DNA of 64,000 bases from positions 62,001 to 126,000 of the forward strand of contig NZ_BMMV01000002.1 in NCBI RefSeq assembly GCF_014646115.1. The letters are read 5' to 3'. Below, in pieces: positions 28,469-36,467 of the stretch (its first letter is position 1; each line of letters opens with the position of its first letter). Under the pieces are notes generated by a model. That model had not been told where the DNA came from, did no database searches, and worked only from the letters and a program-made list of their open reading frames with translations. A program made the position numbers and the translations under genes. The DNA is from Streptomyces camponoticapitis (GTDB lineage Bacteria; Actinomycetota; Actinomycetes; Streptomycetales; Streptomycetaceae).

Positions 28469-28879
28469 TCAGACCTTGCGGTAGTTGTACGCCTCCACGG
28501 CCGCCGCCTCCACCGCGTTCAGGTCCGCGCCCGCCGACGCCGTCACCACCGCGGCGACCGCGCCTTCCAGGAAGGGGGCGTCCAGCAGCCGTGCGCCCTC
28601 CGGCAGTTCGTCGCCCTCGGCCAGCAGCGACTTCACGGTCAGCACGGCACTGCCGAGATCGACGAGAAGAGCGACGCCCGCACCCCGGTCCACCTGTGCG
28701 GCGGCCCCCGCGATCAGCTCGGAACTCGTCCCGAGCCCGCCGTCCGGCGTGCCGCCGGCGGCGGCAACCGGAGCGGTCGTGCCACCGCCCGCGAGCCCGA
28801 CGGCCAGCTCGGCGACGGCCTCCGCGACCGCCCGGCTGTGCGACACGAGCACGATGCCGACCGGCTTCTCGGCACTCAT
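28469..28879 (-). CDS. dhaM: Dihydroxyacetone kinase phosphotransfer subunit DhaM
   Basis: 136 residues, an EIIA-mannose-type domain without extra HPr or EI domains. The phosphorylated histidine is in GIVLVSHSRAVAEAV (residue about 14), and VALLVDLGSAVLTVKSLL and ADLNAVEAAAVEAYNYRKV complete the family pattern. It relays phosphate from PTS HPr to DhaL-ADP. Its ATG overlaps the dhaL stop by four bases (ATGA). The palindrome and the FadH-type gene follow downstream. Confidence 0.9.
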   Translation of the reverse strand: MSAEKPVGIVLVSHSRAVAEAVAELAVGLAGGGTTAPVAAAGGTPDGGLGTSSELIAGAAAQVDRGAGVALLVDLGSAVLTVKSLLAEGDELPEGARLLDAPFLEGAVAAVVTASAGADLNAVEAAAVEAYNYRKV

Positions 28880-29499
28880 TCGCCCGCCGTCGCCGCGAGC
28901 GCCGCGATCAGCAGCGCGGAGGACGTGGCGCCCGGGTCCTGGTGCCCGATGCTGCGTTCACCGAGATAGCTGGCCCGGCCCTTGCGGGCCTGCAGCGGCA
29001 CCGTCGCCACCGCGCCCTCCTCGGCCGCGGCCGAGGCAGCCGCGAACGAGGTGGCGAGCGCCGCCACCGCCGGTTCCAGGGCGTCGATCATCGTCTTGTC
29101 CCCGGCCTTCGCGCCGCCCAGCTGCGCCACGGCGGCGACCCCGGCGCCCAGGGCCTCGGCCAGCTGCGCGGGCGTGACCTCGGCGGAATCCCCGAGCGCC
29201 TTGCCCGTACGCCGCAGCAGCGTCCCGTACAGCGGCCCCGAGGCGCCGCCCACGGTGGAGATCAGCTGCCGCCCCGCGAGGACCAGCGTCGCGCCGGGTG
29301 TGGCCGGCGGCTCCTTCTCCAGCGCCCCGGTCACGGCCCGGAAGCCGCGCTGGAGATTGCTGCCGTGGTCGGCGTCGCCGATCGCCGAGTCGAGCTGCGT
29401 GAGATGGTCCGCCTCCCTTTCCATGGAGGCGGCCGCAGTGGTGAGCCAGCGGCGGAAGAAGTCGACGTCGAGCACCGGCTCGGAATCCTGCTCGGACAC
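28876..29499 (-). CDS. dhaL: Dihydroxyacetone kinase ADP-binding subunit DhaL
   Basis: 207 residues. The Mg-ADP loop is DSAIGDADHGSNLQRGF (about residues 34-50), with GGASGPLYGTLLRR, AKAGDKTMIDALEPA and the C-terminal ARKGRASYLGERSIGHQDPG, all usual for DhaL. It holds ADP that is phosphorylated by DhaM and passes phosphate to dihydroxyacetone on DhaK. The GTG at 29499 has GAGGAGA four bases upstream. It is 53 bases after dhaK. Confidence 0.92.
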   Translation of the reverse strand: MSEQDSEPVLDVDFFRRWLTTAAASMEREADHLTQLDSAIGDADHGSNLQRGFRAVTGALEKEPPATPGATLVLAGRQLISTVGGASGPLYGTLLRRTGKALGDSAEVTPAQLAEALGAGVAAVAQLGGAKAGDKTMIDALEPAVAALATSFAAASAAAEEGAVATVPLQARKGRASYLGERSIGHQDPGATSSALLIAALAATAGE

Positions 29500-29552
29500 A
29501 AGGTCTCCTCGAAGAGCGTCGGGCGTACGTGTCGGATGTACCCGCCCGGAGG

Positions 29553-30545
29553 TCAGCGGCCCCAGCGCAGTGCGGGCGTCTGCACCGGCGCGTCCCAGAG
29601 CCGCAGCAGATCCTCGTCGACCTGACAGAGCGTCACCGAGCACCCGGCCATGTCGAGCGAGGTCACGTAGTTGCCGACGAGCGTACGGGCCACCGCGACA
29701 CCGCGCTCGGCAAGCACCCGCTGCACCTCGGCGTTGAAGCCGTACAGCTCCAGCAGCGGTGTCGCACCCATGCCGTTGACTAGCGCGAGCACCGGACCGG
29801 ACGGACGCAGATCCTCGAGCACCGCGTCGACGGAGAAGTCCGCGATCTCACGCGACGTCATCATGGCGCGCCGCTCACGGCCCGGCTCGCCGTGGATACC
29901 GATGCCCAGCTCCAGTTCGCCGTCCGGCAGGTCGAACGTCGGGCTGCCCTTGGACGGCGTGGTCACGGCGCTGAGTGCGACACCGAAACTGCGCGCGCTC
30001 TCGTTCACCTGCCGGCCGATGGCCTCGACCCGCTCCAGCGTCGCGCCCTCCTCGGCGGCGGCGCCGGCGATCTTCTCGACGAAGAGGGTGGCACCCGTAC
30101 CGCGCCGGCCCGCCGTGAACAGACTGTCCGTCACGGCGACGTCGTCGTTGACCAGCACCTTGCCGATACGGACGCCCTCGTCCTCGGCCAGCTCGGCGGC
30201 CATGTCGAAGTTGAGGACGTCACCGGTGTAGTTCTTGACGATGAACAGCACCCCCGCCCCGCTGTCGACAGCGGCGGCGGCCCGCACCATCTGGTCGGGC
30301 ACGGGGCTGGTGAAGATCTCCCCAGGACAGGCCGCGGAGAGCATCCCGGGCCCCACGAACCCGCCATGCAGCGGCTCGTGCCCGGAACCACCGCCCGAGA
30401 CGATCCCCACCTTTCCCTCGACGGGCGCGTCACGGCGTACGATCACACGGTTGTCCACATCGACGGACAGCTCGGGATGCGCGGCGGCCATCCCCCGCAG
30501 ACCATCGGCGACCACGGTCTCCGGGACATTGATGAGCATTCTCAA
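29553..30545 (-). CDS. dhaK: Dihydroxyacetone kinase substrate-binding subunit DhaK
   Basis: 330 residues, matching E. coli DhaK in length and order. VGIVSGGGSGHEPLHGGFVG, ACPGEIFTSPVPDQM, IVKNYTGDVLNFDMAAE and the hemiaminal His in GIGIHGEPG are present, ending LWDAPVQTPALRWG. It binds dihydroxyacetone covalently. The TTG at 30545 (reading MRMLINVPE) has AGGAGG five bases upstream; an ATG two codons in (30539) is at 11 bases. The ribosome site can pair as GTCCT-agg-AGGAC. dhaK, dhaL and dhaM form one operon; no dhaR/PtsH gene is adjacent. Confidence 0.92.
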   Translation of the reverse strand: MRMLINVPETVVADGLRGMAAAHPELSVDVDNRVIVRRDAPVEGKVGIVSGGGSGHEPLHGGFVGPGMLSAACPGEIFTSPVPDQMVRAAAAVDSGAGVLFIVKNYTGDVLNFDMAAELAEDEGVRIGKVLVNDDVAVTDSLFTAGRRGTGATLFVEKIAGAAAEEGATLERVEAIGRQVNESARSFGVALSAVTTPSKGSPTFDLPDGELELGIGIHGEPGRERRAMMTSREIADFSVDAVLEDLRPSGPVLALVNGMGATPLLELYGFNAEVQRVLAERGVAVARTLVGNYVTSLDMAGCSVTLCQVDEDLLRLWDAPVQTPALRWGR

Positions 30546-30662
30546 CGGGTCCTCCTAGGACAAGTGCCGACTGCGCTTCCGAGCCGGGTTCCACCTGGTC
30601 GTCCGGGCCTGATCGTTGCCCGTCCCCGGCGAAATCAGTATCGAAGAGCTGAGCCTGATCGT

Positions 30663-30683
30663 GAAGCCCGGCGCGCGGGCTTC
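30663..30683 (-). terminator. Terminator of the MFS gene
   Basis: gaagcccg (30663-30670) pairs with cgggcttc (30676-30683) around gcgcg. It lies in the 253-base gap between the MFS stop and dhaK start. Nothing else is recognisable in that gap. Confidence 0.5.
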
Positions 30684-30798
30684 GAGCGGTCTGTGGGCGG
30701 TGGTCCCGGCCGGTGCACGTCGATGCCGGTCGGTCGGCGGAGCAGCGTACGACGGCCGCTGTGCCGCACCACGTGGAGAACCAGGTCGTGTCGGACTG

Positions 30799-32277
30799 CT
30801 ACGGGTTGGGGACAGGCTTGCGGATCGCGTTCGCGAGCCGGGGCGAGTGATATCCGGTCGAGGAGCCGGACATCCAGCCTTCCAGGTCCGGGGCCTCCGG
30901 CCGGGCGCCTCCGAGCATGAACAGTCCCGGCAGGGCGAGCGCGCTCGCTCCGATGAGGGCCAGCGTGATCGAGACCGCGAGGCGGAACCCGTCCGTGAAA
31001 CTGCCCTGGATCGTGGCGAGGTGTACGAGGGCGGGCCCGATCAGGAAGGCCGCTTCGGAACGGAGGAGTTCCACCAGCGCGAACGTCGCACCGATCTGCA
31101 TCGCGGAGATCGAGAAGCCCGCGAGGAACAGGCCGGGGACCACACCGGCGCCGGCGCCGTATCCGAGGAGGGCGGCGGTGATGGGGACGATGACGGACGC
31201 GTTCGACGGGGTGAGGGCCAGCAGAACCCCGGCCGCGCAGACGATGCTGAGGATGCCCGAGAGTGCCATGTAGGGCGTCCAGCGGGTGGCCATCACCTTG
31301 TGGAAGATGATTGCGGAGACGATGACACCGGCGATCTGAGGGATGAGGAGGACCCCCACGTGGACAGGGGTGTAGCCGGCCTGCTGGAGCAGATAGATCT
31401 GCGTGAGCTCCAGAAGGGTGACGAAGGAGGCCCCGACAACCATCGCGGTGAGCGTTCCCGTGACAGGCAGAGTGTTGGTGATCGGCCGCACGGGCATCAG
31501 CGGTCTGGCCTGGGCGTACTGGGTCGCCAGGAGCAACGCGCCGGCCGCGACGCCGACAGCCACGGGGGCGATGAACTCCCAGTCGTCGAATTCGCCCCGC
31601 GACAGCCATGAGACGCCGAAGAACGGGAGCGCGGTGGCGGCCAGGGCGAGTGGGGTGGCCGACAGACTGAGACGAGAGCCCTTCGCCGGCGGATCGTTGG
31701 GCTCGAAGGTCATGGCGCCGATGGTCAGGCCGATCGCGGCCAGCACGGCGACCGACGTGTACAGCAGCCGCCAGCCGCCGTAGCTGCCGACCAGTCCTCC
31801 GATCAGGGGGCCCGCGGTCACCATGCCGAAGAGTCCGATGCTGATGACCGGGGCAGTGGTGGCGAGCTTCTCGACTCCGTGACCGAGGACCAGCGGCGGC
31901 AGTGAGAGGACGAGCAGCATCCCCGTGAACAGGCCCTGGAGGATCACTCCGGCCATGAACAGGCCGATCTCCTGCGCGCTCAGAGCCAGAATCGATCCGA
32001 TCACGAATCCGGCTTCACAGAAGATGTACAGCCTGCGGGCCTGCAGCCGTTTGAAGAGTTCCGCGGCAAGCACGGCACCGAACGCGTAGCCGGCGTTCGA
32101 GAGTCCGCTGGTGAGCTGCAGCTGGAAAGCGCTGGCGCCCAGTCTCTCCATCAGGATCGGCTCGAAGAGCGAGAGCGCGGTTGTAAGGACAAGGAAGGGG
32201 CTCAGCGCGAGAAGGGCCAGCGCGACGGCCGCGGGGTAACTGCCGGCCAGGGGGAGGCGGGGGGAGTTGCGCGGCAC
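30799..32277 (-). CDS. MFS transporter, DHA2 (14-TM drug exporter) type
   Basis: 492 residues from the GTG at 32277, with about 14 hydrophobic segments, for example YPAAVALALLALSPFLVLTT, GLFGMVTAGPLIGGLVG (the antiporter motif C region, GPLIGG) and the HVGVLLIPQIAGVIVSAIIF segment. Such carriers export drugs or metabolites with protons. The frame stays open to a GTG at 32442 with a GAGG site, but that 55-residue extension is Arg-rich, has weak GC at third positions and no family resemblance, so I prefer 32277 despite lacking a ribosome site. Third-position GC is lower than in neighbouring genes, which may signal transfer. Confidence 0.78.
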   Translation of the reverse strand: MPRNSPRLPLAGSYPAAVALALLALSPFLVLTTALSLFEPILMERLGASAFQLQLTSGLSNAGYAFGAVLAAELFKRLQARRLYIFCEAGFVIGSILALSAQEIGLFMAGVILQGLFTGMLLVLSLPPLVLGHGVEKLATTAPVISIGLFGMVTAGPLIGGLVGSYGGWRLLYTSVAVLAAIGLTIGAMTFEPNDPPAKGSRLSLSATPLALAATALPFFGVSWLSRGEFDDWEFIAPVAVGVAAGALLLATQYAQARPLMPVRPITNTLPVTGTLTAMVVGASFVTLLELTQIYLLQQAGYTPVHVGVLLIPQIAGVIVSAIIFHKVMATRWTPYMALSGILSIVCAAGVLLALTPSNASVIVPITAALLGYGAGAGVVPGLFLAGFSISAMQIGATFALVELLRSEAAFLIGPALVHLATIQGSFTDGFRLAVSITLALIGASALALPGLFMLGGARPEAPDLEGWMSGSSTGYHSPRLANAIRKPVPNP

Positions 32278-32678
32278 TCGGAAGAGGGAAGAGATGTTCG
32301 CCTCCAGGGCGGTCAGGAGCCGCGCATGCAGGTCACGCGCTGGGCACCGAGATCGGCGACGTCCTCGTACGCGACGTCCGAACGCTCGGGCCGTCGCCTC
32401 AGCGTACGAGCCGTTTTGGTGGGAAATGAGGTGACACGCCACCAGATCCTCAGAGGGTGCTCGCCGTACAGGTCATGCCGGTCCCCGTACGGGTCGGAGG
32501 ATTCGCGGCGCGTTGGTGGTCGAACGACGACCGGCGGTACGTGAACATGACCCGGGCAGCGCCGCCCCGGCGGCTCCCCGTGGGCGCGGGTCTCCGGCGC
32601 GCCGGGCCGGCACAGCCCGCGCAGATGCACCGGTGTCCCCGGGGATACGGATGATCCAACGCGTGAAGGAGAACGCCC
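32278..32678. other. 401-base gap between the MFS and carbonic anhydrase genes
   Basis: This divergent region should hold both promoters. It includes the weakly coding extension of the MFS frame to 32442. I see no palindrome, hairpin or RNA gene that stands out. The carbonic anhydrase has a GAAGGAGA ribosome site at its end (32664-32671). Confidence 0.3.
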
Positions 32679-33194
32679 ATGGGAGCGGTCGAAACCCTGG
32701 TGAGCCGGAATGAGGAATTCGCGCGGTCCACGTTCGACGGAAACCTGCGCATGAAGCCGAAACTCGCCACCATCGTCATCGGCTGCGTCGACGCGCGCGT
32801 TGATCCCGCCCTGGTACTCGGGGCGGCTCAGGGAGAGATCATGGCGATCCGCAACGTCGGCGGGCGGGTCACTCCCCGGACCCTGGAGGAGTTGATCATG
32901 CTCCGCGCCGTCGCGGGGACCGTCAACGACGACTTCGACTCGGAGTGGGAACTGGTCGTCATGCAGCACACCCAGTGCGGTCTCACCAGAATCCACGACC
33001 GTACGGAACTGCTTGCCACGTACTTCGACGTCTCCGAGAACGAACTCGGGGCGGTGCCGGTCACCGACCCGTACGCGGCAGTCGCACGGGACGTCTCCCT
33101 GCTCCGCGCCGACGGGCGCCTGGGAAGCGCACGTGTCTCGGGGCTCGTCTACGACGTGGCGACGGGAAAAGTGGCGACGGTCGCCTCCGGCTGA
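32679..33194 (+). CDS. Beta-class carbonic anhydrase-like protein
   Basis: 171 residues. The zinc-site motif IGCVDARVDPAL (Cys-X-Asp-X-Arg, about residues 35-46) and MQHTQCGLTR (His-X2-Cys, about residues 95-104) form the usual beta-carbonic anhydrase metal site; AIRNVGGRVTP between them fits the family. It would convert CO2 and bicarbonate, though short actinobacterial members are sometimes of unproved activity. The ATG at 32679 has AAGGAGAA upstream. Downstream are a membrane protein gene and no operon partner at short range. Confidence 0.85.
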   Translation: MGAVETLVSRNEEFARSTFDGNLRMKPKLATIVIGCVDARVDPALVLGAAQGEIMAIRNVGGRVTPRTLEELIMLRAVAGTVNDDFDSEWELVVMQHTQCGLTRIHDRTELLATYFDVSENELGAVPVTDPYAAVARDVSLLRADGRLGSARVSGLVYDVATGKVATVASG

Positions 33195-33400
33195 CTCGGC
33201 GGCCGGGTGCGTCACGGGTCGGGGACCGGGGCCGGACCCGGGCCGTCACCCGACTGGGCATCAGAACTCCGCCACACACCCGCCACGCGGGAGTACGAAC
33301 ACCGGCGTCCTGGCCTCCTCTGCGCGTGGCGTCGTGTTCTCTGATGTCACGCGGGTGAGTATGTGCGGACCCAGCCCTCTTCCCGCACCGAGGCCATGCC

Positions 33401-33937
33401 ATGCCCGAGCGCGCCGACCATGTCCGCCGAAAGGGCGCCGGGCCAAGGGTGATTCTGCGCCACCGGCCGTCGGAGGGGTCGCTGTTCAGCGTCATCTACG
33501 GCCTGGTGCTGGCCAGCGCCCTGGTGGCCGCGCTGGACTCGACGGGCGAGAAGGCCGATCCCGGTCCGGACGCGCTGTGGGTACTGCTCACGGCGCTGGC
33601 GTCGGGCGCCGCCCATGGGTACGCGCACGTCATCGCCCAGCGTGCGTCCGTCGACGGGGCGGCCACCAGGAGCAGACTTCGGTTGGTGCTCGCCGAGTGG
33701 CCACTGGTCGCCGCCGTGCTGCCCGCGGTGGCGCTACTGCTTACCGCGGTCGCCGGGTGGTGGGCGGAAGCCACGGCTGTGGACGCGGCCCTGCTCTTCA
33801 ACACCCTCGCCCTGTTCGGCTGGGGCGCCTGGGCCGCCCGCACCGCTGGGCACGGATGGCCGTCCTCGTGCCGTGCGGGGGCCCTGGACATGCTGATCGG
33901 TCTGGTGATCATCATCGCGAATTCCCTGATCAAGTAG
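33401..33937 (+). CDS. Small four-TM membrane protein of unknown function
   Basis: 178 residues. A basic N-terminus (MPERADHVRRKGAGPRV) is followed by four hydrophobic stretches at about residues 28-48 (LFSVIYGLVLASALVAAL), 58-75, 98-122 (LVAAVLPAVALLLTAVAG) and 130-178. A conserved-looking AAHGYAHVIAQRAS lies between helices 2 and 3. I do not recognise the family. The ATG at 33401 follows GAGG. A small cccga-ccg-tcggg stem lies just after the stop. Confidence 0.7.
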   Translation: MPERADHVRRKGAGPRVILRHRPSEGSLFSVIYGLVLASALVAALDSTGEKADPGPDALWVLLTALASGAAHGYAHVIAQRASVDGAATRSRLRLVLAEWPLVAAVLPAVALLLTAVAGWWAEATAVDAALLFNTLALFGWGAWAARTAGHGWPSSCRAGALDMLIGLVIIIANSLIK

Positions 33938-34240
33938 CCCGACCGTCGGGGGCGGTCCGCAAAGGCCTGGCCGAGTCCGACCGGGCCTCCGGTACGGCGG
34001 TGCGGATCCGCCCGGTCTCCTCTCCAGGCCCTCGTCGAGCAGCTTGTCGGCGCGGGCGGCCCCCTCGCGGTGACCCATTCGAGGGCCTTTCCGCGGCGGC
34101 GCTTTCGCTCTCGGCGGTCGGGCCGTCGCAGCGGGCTAGCGTGGCTGCTCCGCCCGGGGGCGCGCACACCTTACGAGCGGCAGAACGGCCGTTCACGCGC
34201 GCTGGTGGTCTCCCGGCGAGCGAGCAGAGGAAACCCTGAC
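33938..34240. other. 303-base gap before the DUF4331 gene
   Basis: Apart from the small stem just after 33938, I see no convincing promoter, RNA or gene here. A minus-strand frame with ADKLLDEGLERRPGG is short and unsupported; it might be a gene remnant. Confidence 0.25.
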
Positions 34241-35257
34241 ATGTCGAATCACTTCACCGGTCTCAGTCTTGGTGCGCCGCTCGGCGACCAGCGCCTCGAT
34301 CTGTGCGACCTGTACGCCTTCGGGGCACCCGGCGATCCGGGCAGGACCGTTCTCATCCTCAACGCCAACCCCGAGGCGAACGCCCTGCACCCCGACGCCG
34401 TGTACCGCATGAACATCGACAACGACGGCGACTACCTCACCGACATCGCCTTCAGCTGGGTCTTCAACCGCCCCGCGGCCGACGGCTCGCAGACCTACAG
34501 CGTCTTCATGGCCACCGGCCCGGAGTCCCGCAAGCCCGAAGCCGTCGGCACCAAGATCGTGTCGGACGCCGCCGTCTCCTTCGACACCGAGGCCAACGTG
34601 GTCGCCGCCGGCGACTACAAGGTGGCCGCCGGCAGCCGCAGTGACGCCTTCTTCTTCGACTTCGACGGCGTCCAGAACCTGTTCGACACCAGCGGCAAGC
34701 GGAACTTCACCGAACCGCACCTGAGCGGGGAGTCCCCCTGGACCGGCGTCGACTCCAACAGCACGGCCAACGTCTTCTCGATGGCCATCGAACTGCCGAC
34801 CACGGCGCTCGCCCCCCAGCCGGAGCTGCACATCTGGGGCCGGTGCAGCGTCCTGCGCGACGGTGAACTCGTCCACGTCGACCGGGCCGGGCACCCGTCG
34901 ATGAGCAGCTTCTTCAACACCGACGACACCAAGGAGGAGTACAACGCGAGCGAGCCCGTCAACGACCGTGCGCGATGGACGGACCAGTTCGTCCACCTGC
35001 TCGGCCACACCGGCGACTACACGCGGGAGCAGGCGATCGTCGCGCTCGACGAGCACGGCATCCTGCCGGACGTGCTGCACTTCGACCCGTCCAAGCCCGC
35101 CGCGTACCCCAACGGCCGCACCTTCACCGAGGACGTCATCGACATCCGGGTCGCGTTCCTCACCAAGAACGAGGCACCGCCCACCGGCCTGACCCCGCAC
35201 ACAGACACCCTGGACCGCTTCCCGTACCTCGGCAACCCGCACCCCACCACGTCCTGA
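34241..35257 (+). CDS. DUF4331-family protein
   Basis: 338 residues, no signal peptide. It begins MSNHFTGLSLGAPLGDQRLDLCDLYAFGAPG and continues with ILNANPEANALHPDAVYRMNIDNDGD, FAFFFDFDGVQNLF-like and YPNGRTFTEDVIDIRVAFLT near the end, which are DUF4331 hallmarks (beta-rich, Asp-rich loops). The family has no firmly established function. The ATG at 34241 has GAGGAAA upstream; a longer frame to 34070 lacks family similarity. It is convergent with the XdhC gene. Confidence 0.85.
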   Translation: MSNHFTGLSLGAPLGDQRLDLCDLYAFGAPGDPGRTVLILNANPEANALHPDAVYRMNIDNDGDYLTDIAFSWVFNRPAADGSQTYSVFMATGPESRKPEAVGTKIVSDAAVSFDTEANVVAAGDYKVAAGSRSDAFFFDFDGVQNLFDTSGKRNFTEPHLSGESPWTGVDSNSTANVFSMAIELPTTALAPQPELHIWGRCSVLRDGELVHVDRAGHPSMSSFFNTDDTKEEYNASEPVNDRARWTDQFVHLLGHTGDYTREQAIVALDEHGILPDVLHFDPSKPAAYPNGRTFTEDVIDIRVAFLTKNEAPPTGLTPHTDTLDRFPYLGNPHPTTS

Positions 35258-35303
35258 ACACCCCCGGTCAGGGGCCGCCCGGCCCGGTCGGCAGGTTTCC
35301 GAT

Positions 35304-36467
35304 TCAGCCGTCCGATCCCGACAGCCCCGCGACCAGCGGCGCCGGTGGCGCGGACAGGTCCCGGTGGATGGGCTCCGCCCCGCCCGTCAGCGGCAGTCCC
35401 GTGCCCCCTCGCCGGGCGGCGATCACCTCCGCCGCGATCGACAGGGCGGTCTCCTCCGGGGTACGGGCGCCGAGGTCAAGGCCGATGGGCGAACGCAGTC
35501 GGTCCAGCTCGTGTTCGCTCAAGCCGGCCTCGCGCAGGCGCCGGAGCCTGTCCTCGTGGGTACGGCGTGAGCCCATCGCACCGACGAACGCGAAGGGCAT
35601 CCGCAGCGCTTCCGTGAGCAGGGGAATGTCGAATCTCGCCTCGTGCGTGAGGACGCACACCACCGTGCGCCCGTCGGTCGCGGTACGCCGCAGATAGCGG
35701 TGCGGCCAGTCGACGACGACTTCGTCGGCCTCGGGAAAACGGGCCTCGGTGGCGAAGACGGGCCGGGCGTCGCACACGGTCACGTGATGGCCGAGGAACT
35801 TCCCCGCCCGCACCAGCGCCGCGGCGAAGTCGACCGCCCCGAAGACGATCATGCGGGGCGGCGGGACGCTGGTCTCGACCAGCAGGGTGAGCCCGCCCGG
35901 ACAGTGCGACCCGTCCTCGGAGAGCCCGACGGTGCCGGTGCGGCCCGCGTCCAGCAGGGCGCGGGCCTCGGCCGCGGCGATGCGATCCAGCTCGGGGTGG
36001 CCTCCGAGTCCGCCTTCGTGGGTGCCGTCGGCGCGGACGAGCAGAGCCCGCCCGAGCAACTCCTCCGGGCCATGGACGACCCGGGCGAGGGCGGATGCCT
36101 CGCCACCGGCCGCCGCGGACAGCGCTGCCTGGAGCACCGCCCGCTGCGGCGAGTCGGCGGGAACCGGCGTGATCATCATGTCGATGACCCCGCCGCAGGT
36201 CAGCCCGACCGCGAAGGCGTCCTCGTCGCTGTAGCCGAACTGTTCGCGCACGGCCCGGCCGTCCTGGAGGGCCCGCTCGCACAGTTCGTAGACCGCGCCC
36301 TCCACACAGCCGCCGGAGACCGAGCCGATCGCCGTTCCCTCGCTGTCGACGGCGAGGGCGGCGCCGGGCCCGCGCGGCGCGCTGCCCCCGACGGAGACGA
36401 CGGTGCCGACGGCGAACGCCCGGCCCTCCTCCATCCAGCGGTGCAACTGGCCGGCGATGTCAAGCAT
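35304..36467 (-). CDS. XdhC/CoxI-family molybdenum cofactor insertion chaperone
   Basis: 387 residues. The N-terminal XdhC domain has TVVSVGGSAPRGPGAALAV, IGSVSGGCVEGAVYE and LTCGGVIDMMI, and the C-terminal Rossmann domain MIVFGAVDFAAALVRAGKFLGHH and GAMGSRRTHEDRL. It sulfurates or inserts Mo-cytosine/guanine dinucleotide into xanthine-dehydrogenase-type enzymes, like E. coli PaoD. Its ATG (36467) overlaps the large-subunit stop by eight bases, so it is the last gene of the molybdenum hydroxylase operon. Confidence 0.88.
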   Translation of the reverse strand: MLDIAGQLHRWMEEGRAFAVGTVVSVGGSAPRGPGAALAVDSEGTAIGSVSGGCVEGAVYELCERALQDGRAVREQFGYSDEDAFAVGLTCGGVIDMMITPVPADSPQRAVLQAALSAAAGGEASALARVVHGPEELLGRALLVRADGTHEGGLGGHPELDRIAAAEARALLDAGRTGTVGLSEDGSHCPGGLTLLVETSVPPPRMIVFGAVDFAAALVRAGKFLGHHVTVCDARPVFATEARFPEADEVVVDWPHRYLRRTATDGRTVVCVLTHEARFDIPLLTEALRMPFAFVGAMGSRRTHEDRLRRLREAGLSEHELDRLRSPIGLDLGARTPEETALSIAAEVIAARRGGTGLPLTGGAEPIHRDLSAPPAPLVAGLSGSDG

